From: an uncultured Collinsella sp.
Lineage (GTDB): Bacteria > Actinomycetota > Coriobacteriia > Coriobacteriales > Coriobacteriaceae
DNA: 8,573 bases
Direction: 5' to 3'
Assembly: GCA_902492855.1 (NCBI GenBank)
Contig: CABUMU010000087.1
Location: 1-8,573, forward strand
Position numbers and translations under genes: made by a program. A model generated the notes under the pieces. That model made no database searches, was not told where the DNA came from, and saw only the letters and a program-made list of their open reading frames with translations. The number at the start of each line of letters is the position of its first letter. The stretch's first letter is position 1. Of this stretch, positions 1-5,377 are shown piece after piece.

Positions 1-472
1 GGGCGCCGGGGATGAGGCGTACGACGGCATCGGCAACGACCATGGCGGGTAGCTCGCCACCCGTGAGCACATAGTCGCCGATCGACAGACGCTCGTCGGC
101 ATACGCATACGCGCGCTCGTCGACGCCTTCGTAGCGACTGCACACAAACAGCAGGCGCTCGCTTTTGAGCAGGCGCTCGGCCACATGCTGCGTAAAGGGC
201 TCGCCACAGGGGGTGAAGAACACAACCGTGGGCTTGGGACCCTCTGCGCTAATGGCCTCGATGGCCTCTGCGATAGGCTCGACCTTCATGAGCATGCCCT
301 GCCCGCCGCCGTACGGCTCGTCATCGACGGTACGATGACGGTCGTGCGTCCAGTCGCGCAGGTTATACGCCTTAAAATCAAAAAGGCCGGCCTTGCGGGC
401 GCGGCCCAAAATCGATGTGGACATGACGGGCTCAAACATCTCGGGAAAGACCGAAAGGGTCTCAATCAGCAT
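1..472 (-). CDS. trmD: tRNA (guanine-N1-)-methyltransferase TrmD, partial (C-terminus off the left edge)
   Basis: TrmD makes m1G at position 37 of tRNAs, using S-adenosylmethionine, and so prevents +1 frameshifting; it is a cytosolic SPOUT-family dimer. About 157 residues of a protein usually near 240 are visible. Seen directly: N-terminus MLIETLSVFPEMF, the YGGGQGM motif at 54-60, RYEGVDER at 113-120, and the knot-forming SIGDYVLTGGE segment at 130-140, followed by an arginine in VRLIPG near 152. In known enzymes the catalytic aspartate lies just after this point, so it falls outside the window and cannot be checked. The ATG at 472 has a GGGAGG Shine-Dalgarno five bases upstream. It is the fourth visible gene of the rpsP-khpA-rimM-trmD operon, ten bases after the rimM stop. 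Confidence 0.97.
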   Translation of the reverse strand, partial: MLIETLSVFPEMFEPVMSTSILGRARKAGLFDFKAYNLRDWTHDRHRTVDDEPYGGGQGMLMKVEPIAEAIEAISAEGPKPTVVFFTPCGEPFTQHVAERLLKSERLLFVCSRYEGVDERAYAYADERLSIGDYVLTGGELPAMVVADAVVRLIPGA

Positions 473-482
473 GTTGTCCTCC

Positions 483-1004
483 CTACTTGTCCATATCGAT
501 CAGGCCGTCCATAACGTGGACGGAAATTGTTCCTGTGTCGGGAAGATCGAGCACAACCTGCTCGATCACGGGAATCAGTACCTCGCCGTACCGATCGCCC
601 TCGACAACCCAAACATCGTTAGCGGGCGTCGACATGATCTCGACGATTGTGCCGAGCGAACCGAAACGCTCGTCGACCACCTCGCGACCCATCAGGTCGG
701 TATAGGCAGCGTCAAGCGAATCGAGCTCAAAGTCGTCACGATTTGCCAGCACGTAGCATCCCGTGATGCCCTCGGCGGCCGTCAAATCGTCAATGCCCTC
801 AAACGAGACCAGATCGCCATCGCCCGTATCGGTGACGGACACGACCGTGCAAAAGCGGTCGCGCTTGAGCGCCGGCGGCGTCAGGGCGACGCGCATACCC
901 GGCTCTAATACAGAAGGAAGCCCCCGCAGCGGCTGCGCGAGGACCTCCCCCTTCCTTCCGTGCGGCTTGACCACACGGGCGATGTTTTTGTACTGGGACC
1001 TCAA
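483..1004 (-). CDS. rimM: 16S rRNA processing / 30S maturation factor RimM
   Basis: RimM assists late assembly of the 30S head, binding S19 and 16S rRNA in the cytosol. The 173-residue product has the usual two-domain layout. The N-terminal RimM barrel (about 1-85) carries the VVKPHGRKGEV signature. The C-terminal PRC-barrel (about 95-172) contains PANDVWVVEG and then LIPVIEQVVLDL, ending in MDGLIDMD. The start is TTG: an in-frame stop lies at 1023-1025, no ATG or GTG occurs between it and position 1004, and the conserved YKNIARVVKPHG follows at once. No strong Shine-Dalgarno precedes it. The gene begins four bases after the khpA stop, and its start codon sits in the loop of a small hairpin, so translation is probably coupled to khpA. 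Confidence 0.95.
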   Translation of the reverse strand: MRSQYKNIARVVKPHGRKGEVLAQPLRGLPSVLEPGMRVALTPPALKRDRFCTVVSVTDTGDGDLVSFEGIDDLTAAEGITGCYVLANRDDFELDSLDAAYTDLMGREVVDERFGSLGTIVEIMSTPANDVWVVEGDRYGEVLIPVIEQVVLDLPDTGTISVHVMDGLIDMDK

Positions 1005-1008
1005 GGTC

Positions 1009-1293
1009 CTAGCCCAGAACCTCTACCTCGACAGCAGTGTCGAGGCGAGCGGCCAGTGCACGGGCGAGCGTGCGAATGGCCTTGATGGTACGGCCACGAC
1101 GGCCGATGACCTTAGCGACGTCATCCTCGGCGACCGAAACCTCAATCGTAGAGGCGTCGTCACCATCGATGACCTCAAGGCTCACGGAATCCGGGTCGTC
1201 GACGATCTGAACAACGAGATATTCGACGAGATCGGCGATGCGATCTGAGAGCATTGCCTCACCCTCGAGCTGTGCAGCGTCAACCTCAGGCAC
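1009..1293 (-). CDS. khpA: KH-domain RNA-binding protein KhpA
   Basis: This is a small single KH-domain protein. In Gram-positive bacteria KhpA binds many RNAs, usually as a partner of KhpB/Jag. The GxxG loop is visible as VIGRRGRTIKAIRTL, with the glycines at 64 and 67, preceded by LVVQIVDDPDSV, typical of the family. Two starts are possible. GTG at 1293 has GAGGAG six bases upstream, overlapping the end of rpsP, and gives 94 residues. ATG at 1254, also after a GAGG-rich stretch, gives 81 residues, closer to the usual length. I give the longer form but am unsure. It lies between rpsP and rimM, its normal position, with three bases separating it from the rpsP stop. Confidence 0.93.
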   Translation of the reverse strand: MPEVDAAQLEGEAMLSDRIADLVEYLVVQIVDDPDSVSLEVIDGDDASTIEVSVAEDDVAKVIGRRGRTIKAIRTLARALAARLDTAVEVEVLG

Positions 1294-1296
1294 GAT

Positions 1297-1620
1297 TTAC
1301 TCCTCGGCGCCCTCAGCGGCCTCAGCGGCAGCCTTAGCGGCCTCGGCCTCTTTGGCGAGCTGCTTCTTGGACTTCTTGACGACGGTCTCGGTCTTCTCGC
1401 CCTCGTTGGCGGCCTTGACCAGAGCGGCGACGGCGTCGGTGAGCTGAGCGCCCTTGGACTGCCAGTCGGCGATCTTCTCGAGGTCGAGGTTGATGGTCTT
1501 GGGGGCGGTCATCGGGTTGTAGCGGCCAACCTCCTCGATGATACGACCGTCACGCGGGGCGCGGGAATCGGCGACGACGACACGGTAGTACGGACGAGCA
1601 AGGCGAATCTTGACTGCCAA
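1297..1620 (-). CDS. rpsP: 30S ribosomal protein S16, with a short internal deletion and Ala/Glu-rich tail
   Basis: S16 is a primary-binding small-subunit protein. The 107-residue product starts AVKIRLAR and continues with VVVADSRAPRDGR (14-26), EEVGRYNP (29-36), then LDLEKIADWQSKGAQLTDAV, all characteristic. The start is TTG at 1620, with GGAGGAG six bases upstream; an in-frame ATG at 1656 would add 12 unrelated residues. Two oddities stand out. The loop normally found between RLAR and the P-F/Y-Y motif (HGAKKR in E. coli, recalled from memory) is missing, so residues 6-12 read RLARPYY. The C-terminal 25 residues are a lysine- then alanine/glutamate-rich extension, of a kind known in actinobacterial S16. 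It is the first gene of the operon that continues through khpA, rimM and trmD. Confidence 0.96.
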   Translation of the reverse strand: MAVKIRLARPYYRVVVADSRAPRDGRIIEEVGRYNPMTAPKTINLDLEKIADWQSKGAQLTDAVAALVKAANEGEKTETVVKKSKKQLAKEAEAAKAAAEAAEGAEE

Positions 1621-1639
1621 AGGAAACTCCTCCAACCAA

Positions 1640-1654
1640 GCAGCTTTAGGCTGC
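1640..1654 (-). promoter_or_regulatory. Small hairpin in the rpsP 5' leader
   Basis: In the presumed rpsP leader, GCAGC pairs with GCTGC across a five-base loop. It ends six bases before the GGAGGAG Shine-Dalgarno. The stem is only five base pairs, so a regulatory role is speculative. Confidence 0.25.
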
Positions 1655-1676
1655 AACTACAAACAAACAGTTGAAC

Positions 1677-1705
1677 ATAATACGCCATCGACGCGGGCAG
1701 GTGAA
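1677..1705 (-). promoter_or_regulatory. Sigma70-type promoter of the rpsP-khpA-rimM-trmD operon
   Basis: On the minus strand a -35 box TTCACC (1700-1705, 4 of 6 matches) is 17 bp from a -10 box TATTAT (1677-1682). This predicts a transcript start near 1670 and a leader of about 50 bases. A weaker candidate lies upstream: TTGCAA at 1772-1777 and TAAGAT at 1750-1755, 16 bp apart. Confidence 0.6.
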
Positions 1706-1809
1706 GTCCGTGAGACCAACTTCTTCGGTGTAGTCGAGGGCAAATCCATATCTTAGACAAGAATTCGGGATTTGCAAGCACATACACGCACCCCACATGA
1801 GCTGCGCGG

Positions 1810-1815
1810 TATACT
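1810..1815 (+). promoter_or_regulatory. Possible -10 box for dinB
   Basis: TATACT at 1810-1815 is a good -10 match, but no recognisable -35 lies 16-18 bp upstream. It would start transcription close to 1822. That gives either a leaderless ATG at 1822 or a leader of about 40 bases before the better-supported ATG at 1861. Confidence 0.35.
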
Positions 1816-1860
1816 CATGACATGGAAAGACGCGAACATACATACGGTTATGAGGATGCC

Positions 1861-3075
1861 ATGGGCGTCACGCCGCCTCCCTGGACGGGTCCGGCGGTGG
1901 GCCTCATGGACCTCGATGCTTTTTTTGCGAGCGTGGAGATGCTCGATCATCCCGAATGGCGCGGAAAGCCGCTCATCGTGGGCGGAGACGCCGATTCGCG
2001 CGGCGTCGTGTCCACGTGTTCGTATGAGGCGCGTCGCTTTGGCGTGCACTCTGCCATGGCCTCGGCCGAGGCGCGGCGCCTGTGCCCGCAAGCCATTTGG
2101 ACGCACGGGCACTTTGATCGCTACCGCGAGGTGAGCGCACAGGTCATGGCGATTCTTGCCGAGGAGACGCCGCGCGTGGAGCGCGTATCCATCGACGAAG
2201 CCTTTATCGATATCACACCGGGTCGCTTTGCGCCCGAAGACCCGCTGCTGGTTGCGCGACGTATAAGCGACCGCGTGGCAGGACTGGGAGTGACCTGTTC
2301 CATTGGCGTGGGCTGCAACAAGACGGTCGCAAAGATCGCAAGCGAGCGTGACAAGCCGTTTGGATTGACGATTGTGCGCCCCGGAACCGAGCAGCGTTTT
2401 TTGGCCGCGCTGCCGGTATCTGCCATGAGCGGCATCGGGCGCTCGGCCGAGGAGCGACTGCGCCGCATGCGCATCTACACCCTCGGCGAGCTATCACGTG
2501 CACCGGAATCCACCTTGGCCTCTATTTTTGGCGTCAATGGCGAGCGCATGCGTCAGCGTGCGCTGGGACTCGAAATCTCCGAAGTCACGAGTCTCGATGA
2601 AGAGCGCGAGGTCAAGTCGGTCAGCAATGAACGCACCTTTGCGAAAGATTTGACTGAGCGTGGGGATATTGAGGCGGCGATTGCGCTGTTGGGAGAGTCA
2701 GTGGGACGCCGCCTGCGCCGTCAGGGGCTGACGGGTGCCACGGTAACGCTCAAGCTTAAGTATTCGTATGGCAGCGGGCGTACGGCACAGCGCCGGCTGC
2801 CTCATCCGACCGACGATGAGAACATCTTCGTGGCGGTTGCACTCGAACTGCTCGACAACATCTGGCAGGATGGCATGCATGTTCGCTTAGCGGGCATCGG
2901 CATGAGCGACTTCGACCACCAAGGCGGCATCCAGACTGACCTGTTCTGCGAGATCGATGACCGCGGAGCCCAATCCAGCGACCGCCGCGACCTCTCCGTC
3001 GCCATCGACGCCGTCCGAGATAAATTCGGCGACACCGCCCTATCCTTCGGCCGCCAATCCCGCTTCAAAAACTAA
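1861..3075 (+). CDS. dinB: DNA polymerase IV (Y-family translesion polymerase DinB)
   Basis: DinB is a low-fidelity polymerase that copies past damaged bases, normally recruited to forks by the sliding clamp. Numbered from ATG 1861 (404 residues), the palm shows MDLDAFFASVE (16-26) with metal ligand D17 and steric-gate F22, and SIDEAFID (110-117) with catalytic D112 and E113. CSIGVGCNKTVAKIAS and a helix-hairpin-helix SGIGRSAEERL (190-200) follow, then a little-finger domain. QTDLF (358-362) fits the clamp-binding consensus. I chose 1861 because GAGGA lies at 1852-1856; an in-frame ATG at 1822 adds 13 residues but has no Shine-Dalgarno. It is divergent from rpsP and convergent with rsfS, so probably its own transcription unit. 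All catalytic residues are intact. Confidence 0.96.
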   Translation: MGVTPPPWTGPAVGLMDLDAFFASVEMLDHPEWRGKPLIVGGDADSRGVVSTCSYEARRFGVHSAMASAEARRLCPQAIWTHGHFDRYREVSAQVMAILAEETPRVERVSIDEAFIDITPGRFAPEDPLLVARRISDRVAGLGVTCSIGVGCNKTVAKIASERDKPFGLTIVRPGTEQRFLAALPVSAMSGIGRSAEERLRRMRIYTLGELSRAPESTLASIFGVNGERMRQRALGLEISEVTSLDEEREVKSVSNERTFAKDLTERGDIEAAIALLGESVGRRLRRQGLTGATVTLKLKYSYGSGRTAQRRLPHPTDDENIFVAVALELLDNIWQDGMHVRLAGIGMSDFDHQGGIQTDLFCEIDDRGAQSSDRRDLSVAIDAVRDKFGDTALSFGRQSRFKN

Positions 3076-3083
3076 TCTTTTTT

Positions 3084-3111
3084 GGACGGGGCTTTTTGCT
3101 GCCTTCCGTCC
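3084..3111. repeat. Degenerate REP copy and hairpin after the dinB stop
   Basis: GGACGGGGCTTTTTGCTGCC (3084-3103) resembles the inner part of the REP repeat in the same orientation as the copy at 3122. GGACGG (3084-3089) also pairs with CCGTCC (3106-3111), with GGC/GCC inside, giving a bulged stem. It begins eight bases after the dinB stop. The T-run lies before, not after, the hairpin, so it is not a standard intrinsic terminator for dinB. Confidence 0.5.
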
Positions 3112-3121
3112 GACACGGCAT

Positions 3122-3158
3122 GGGTAGTCAATTTGGGACGGGGCTATTTTAGCTACCC
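3122..3158 (-). repeat. REP repeat copy 1 (inverted orientation)
   Basis: A 37-base repeat running GGGTAGTCAATTTGGG to TTTTAGCTACCC. It is the exact reverse complement of 3210-3246. Its own ends, GGGTAG and CTACCC, are complementary, so each copy can also fold alone. Confidence 0.85.
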
Positions 3159-3209
3159 CTATATATCGGTTGAGATTCATTCGGCCTAATTCATTCACCG
3201 TCAGCCAAA

Positions 3210-3246
3210 GGGTAGCTAAAATAGCCCCGTCCCAAATTGACTACCC
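3210..3246 (+). repeat. REP repeat copy 2
   Basis: GGGTAGCTAAAATAGCC through AAATTGACTACCC; the exact reverse complement of copy 1. It differs from copy 3 (4147-4180) by one base in the A-rich part (AAAATAG versus AAAAAAG) and by two near the end (TTGACTAC versus TTAGCTAC). Confidence 0.85.
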
Positions 3247-3295
3247 CGGATGCCCGGTTTGGTGGCCGTAGCAAAATTACCCCGCCTGAAATGAA

Positions 3296-4045
3296 CTACT
3301 TTTCAATTTTGACTTTTTGAATCGTGCAGTGGCCGATGCCCGTGAGGCGCACGATCTGCTTGATCGAAAAGCCCTCGCTTTTGAGCTTGCGGATACAGTC
3401 ATCACGCACGCCCTTTGGCAGAGCTTTGAGATGGTGAGGCTCGTAAGGTTTGAGCAACGCCTGCGCAAACTCAAGCGCGTCAGCATCACTCACGTGAGCG
3501 CCATAACGGAAGCAATAGCCATTGGGCTCGCCCGAGGTGCTAAATGCAAAAAACCTCTGGGAATTCCCGAGCAACTCGAGCACGCAATCAGTCTTACAAA
3601 TACCCGGATAGCCCATATACTCGCTAAAGCTGCTCCAGCGATAGAGCGAAGCAGTGTCAATTCTGGCTTTCGCAGGGTTATCGTGAATGTAACGAACGCA
3701 GTTGAGCAGCTGATCATCATCAAGAATCGGCACGCTCTTAAATCGATCCTGGAAGAGTGGACCCTTTCTGCCTGTCTTAGAATTGAAATACATGGCATAC
3801 GCCGTCGTAATCGAATGCATGCAATCACTCAGATGAGCATGCTCATCGTCAAGCAGAAGATGAATATGGTTATCCATAAGGCACCACGCGATGACATCAA
3901 CTTTGAACTTCTGGCATTTCGAAGCAATCAGCCGAATCAAATAGAGTCGATCATCCTCATCCTCAAATATCAGCTGACCACCACACCCCTTTTGAACGAC
4001 ATGGTAAAAGCCATATTCAGAGATTTCTCGCGCAGTCCGAGTCAT
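3296..4045 (-). CDS. REP-associated tyrosine transposase (RAYT, Y1/HUH superfamily)
   Basis: This family uses one tyrosine and a His-x-His metal site to nick and join single-stranded REP hairpins. Numbered from ATG 4045 (249 residues), the N-terminus carries YGFYHVVQKGCGGQLIF. The HUH motif is NHIHLLL with histidines 60 and 62. GPLFQDRFKS follows, then CVRYIHDNPAKA, with catalytic Tyr119 and the conserved Asn123-Pro124. About 90 further residues end in a probable helix-turn-helix (around 211-249, with GFSIKQIVRLTGIG). ATG 4045 is favoured over ATG 4051 because AGGAGG at 4054-4059 is eight bases away rather than two. The frame is intact. By eye the gene is more AT-rich than its neighbours, suggesting transfer. 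It is surrounded by the repeats it is predicted to recognise. Confidence 0.9.
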   Translation of the reverse strand: MTRTAREISEYGFYHVVQKGCGGQLIFEDEDDRLYLIRLIASKCQKFKVDVIAWCLMDNHIHLLLDDEHAHLSDCMHSITTAYAMYFNSKTGRKGPLFQDRFKSVPILDDDQLLNCVRYIHDNPAKARIDTASLYRWSSFSEYMGYPGICKTDCVLELLGNSQRFFAFSTSGEPNGYCFRYGAHVSDADALEFAQALLKPYEPHHLKALPKGVRDDCIRKLKSEGFSIKQIVRLTGIGHCTIQKVKIEK

Positions 4046-4053
4046 ACGCATTC

Positions 4054-4059
4054 CCTCCT
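4054..4059 (-). promoter_or_regulatory. Shine-Dalgarno that decides the RAYT start
   Basis: AGGAGG on the minus strand is eight bases before ATG 4045 but only two before ATG 4051, so the inner ATG is the likelier start. Confidence 0.65.
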
Positions 4060-4146
4060 CTACAGATAAGAATTACGTTACCCGAGCCAGAGCAGAAAAA
4101 AAACGTACTGGGTGCGACAAATCGCGTTGTTCGGCGAACGGTAGGT

Positions 4147-4180
4147 GGTAGCTAAAAAAGCCCCGTCCCAAATTAGCTAC
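4147..4180 (+). repeat. REP repeat copy 3 (RAYT-proximal, upstream side)
   Basis: GGTAGCTAAAAAAGCCCC through AAATTAGCTAC. Its ends GTAGCTAA (4148-4155) and TTAGCTAC (4173-4180) are perfectly complementary, giving an 8-bp stem with a 17-base loop that contains GCCCCGTCCC. It lies about 100 bases upstream of the RAYT start, in the same orientation as copy 2 on the other side of the gene. Confidence 0.85.
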
Positions 4181-4188
4181 TTTTGGGC

Positions 4189-4227
4189 AAAAGAAAGACG
4201 GGCAGCTGCAAATGGTGCAACTGCCCG
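4189..4227 (-). terminator. Probable intrinsic terminator of the rplU-rsfS operon
   Basis: The inverted repeat CGGGCAG-C-TGCA / TGCA-A-CTGCCCG (4199-4227) gives 11 paired bases with one mismatch and a five-base loop. On the minus strand it is followed by TCTTTCTTTT (4198-4189). It lies 46 bases past the rsfS stop. There is no T-run on the plus-strand side, so it works for rsfS rather than for transcription from dinB. Confidence 0.6.
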
Positions 4228-4239
4228 GCAAACGGATAA

Positions 4240-4264
4240 GGGTAGCTAAAAAAGCCCTGGCCCA
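4240..4264 (+). repeat. Degenerate REP copy 4, ending near the rsfS stop
   Basis: GGGTAGCTAAAAAAGCCC matches copy 3 exactly; the following TGGCCCAA shows changes and the CTAC end is absent. It stops about ten bases short of the rsfS stop codon, in the same orientation as copies 2 and 3. Confidence 0.65.
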
Positions 4265-4273
4265 AGCAAAGCT

Positions 4274-4729
4274 CTAGAGGAGGTTGAGGGGGAGCTGGGG
4301 AGCGTCACCCCAGAGCTTTTCGAGGCGGTAGAAGTCGCGGGCTTCGGGAGTGAAGACGTGGACGACAACCGAACCGTAGTCCATGAGCATCCAGGTCTTC
4401 TGCTCGCGACCCTCGATGGAGAACGGGTGCTCGCCGCAAGCCTCGGCGACCTTCTCCTCGATCTCGTCGACGATAGAATCGACCTGGCGGTTGTTGGTAC
4501 CGGTGGCAAGCACAAAGTAGTCGCATACGTCGGAAAGCTCGGTCAGGTCGAGCACCTGAACGTCCTCGCCCTTCTTGTCGTAGGCGGCCTGCGCGGCGGC
4601 GCGGGCGACATCCTCGGCAGCGACACCGCTCGCGGACAGCGAGGCGGCAGTGCGGTCGGACGTGGCAACGAAACTCTTGTGCTCCACACCTTCAAGAATT
4701 TGCTCGCCGGTCATGGTCTCGTCGGCCAT
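4274..4729 (-). CDS. rsfS: Ribosome silencing factor RsfS (Iojap/YbeB family)
   Basis: RsfS binds L14 on free 50S subunits and blocks joining to 30S, lowering translation when nutrients are short. The 151-residue protein has the Iojap domain at about 42-143: VLDLTELSDVCDYFVLATG, then NRQVDSIVDEIEEK, IEGREQKTWMLMDYGSVVVHVF and EARDFYRLEKLWGDA, all conserved. The first 40 or so residues are a weakly conserved extension; many homologues are near 110-120 residues. ATG 4729 has AAAGAGG six bases upstream. It is the last gene of the operon, 27 bases after yqeK, and a terminator hairpin follows. The nadD-yqeK-rsfS order is widely conserved. Confidence 0.95.
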   Translation of the reverse strand: MADETMTGEQILEGVEHKSFVATSDRTAASLSASGVAAEDVARAAAQAAYDKKGEDVQVLDLTELSDVCDYFVLATGTNNRQVDSIVDEIEEKVAEACGEHPFSIEGREQKTWMLMDYGSVVVHVFTPEARDFYRLEKLWGDAPQLPLNLL

Positions 4730-4756
4730 GGAATACCTCTTTCTAGACAGCCCGAG

Positions 4757-5365
4757 CTAGCGCAGCTGGGCGTAATGGTTGTAAATCGTAATAGCCGTGG
4801 GATAAAGATAGCGCCCGGACTGGATCACATAGACCAGACCCTGCGCAAAACAGGAGAAGAACAACTCATCGAGCGTCGACTCCCCCACCATCTCGCGCAG
4901 GGCATGCGCATAGTCGCCGTGGCGGTTGGGCTCGATGGCATCGGCCACAAAGACCACCATATCGAGCGGCGTCATGTCACAGGCACCCACGGTATGACGG
5001 TCGACAGCCTGGAAAACGGCCGGCGACAGTTCGGGAAAAAGCTGCGGAAGTTCATAGGCGGCAACAGGGCCATGCAAAAGCGGCGTCGCGGCGGAAGGAG
5101 AGCCGGCAATCTTAATGCCGTAATGCAGAGCGCGCGTAACCAGCTCGTCGTCGGAGAGCACTTTGTCCCAGTCGTGGATCAAACCGGCAGCAGCGGCATC
5201 AAAGCGGTCAACGCCGTAGACCTCGGCCAGATGAAGTGCGGTCTCGGCAACACCCAGCGAATGCACATAGCGCTTGCGCTTATCCTTCATGCGAACATCG
5301 AGCAGCTCTTGAATGCGCTTGAGCAGCGCGCGCTCATCGCCCTCAAACTGATCCTCTACCGACAA
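4757..5365 (-). CDS. yqeK: HD-domain hydrolase YqeK (probable symmetrical Ap4A hydrolase)
   Basis: YqeK proteins are metal-dependent HD phosphohydrolases; characterised members split diadenosine tetraphosphate into two ADP. The 202-residue product shows RYVHSLGVAE (His35), the HD pair in AGLIHDWDKVL (His64-Asp65), His98 in LLHGPVAAYE, His124 in DRHTVG, and the C-terminal metal ligand Asp142 in FVADAIEPNR. The full HD metal site therefore appears present. The start is TTG at 5365, preceded by a G-rich stretch (GGGGGT) six bases upstream that can act as Shine-Dalgarno. The nearby ATG at 5378 is out of frame, and the next in-frame ATG is 25 codons inside. It follows nadD by 12 bases. Confidence 0.93.
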   Translation of the reverse strand: MSVEDQFEGDERALLKRIQELLDVRMKDKRKRYVHSLGVAETALHLAEVYGVDRFDAAAAGLIHDWDKVLSDDELVTRALHYGIKIAGSPSAATPLLHGPVAAYELPQLFPELSPAVFQAVDRHTVGACDMTPLDMVVFVADAIEPNRHGDYAHALREMVGESTLDELFFSCFAQGLVYVIQSGRYLYPTAITIYNHYAQLR

Positions 5366-5377
5366 CGTAGACCCCCA

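Larger units (their letters stand above)
3122..3246. mobile_element. 125-bp head-to-head REP pair (BIME/MITE-like) with perfect 37-bp inverted repeats
   Basis: Two identical REP copies in opposite orientation enclose a 51-base AT-rich spacer (3159-3209), which itself contains ATTCATTC twice (3175-3182 and 3189-3196). As RNA or single-stranded DNA this would form a 37-bp stem. The layout matches bacterial interspersed mosaic elements, which are thought to be moved or maintained by RAYT proteins. The candidate RAYT gene ends 50 bases away. Mobility is inferred; no target-site duplication was identified. Confidence 0.7.

Noticed and set aside
3084..3111. Hairpin after dinB as an intrinsic terminator
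   Set aside because: The T-run lies before the stem on the plus strand and no T-run follows it; on the minus strand it would be followed by A-rich sequence. Better explained as a decayed REP copy.
3317..4069. Plus-strand open frame of 250 codons opposite the RAYT gene
   Set aside because: It almost exactly mirrors the transposase, which has all catalytic motifs; the mirror frame shows none.
4180..4193. Small palindrome CTTTTGGGCAAAAG beside REP copy 3
   Set aside because: A six-base stem with a two-base loop is too tight and short; it overlaps the T-rich tail of the rsfS terminator, which explains the composition.
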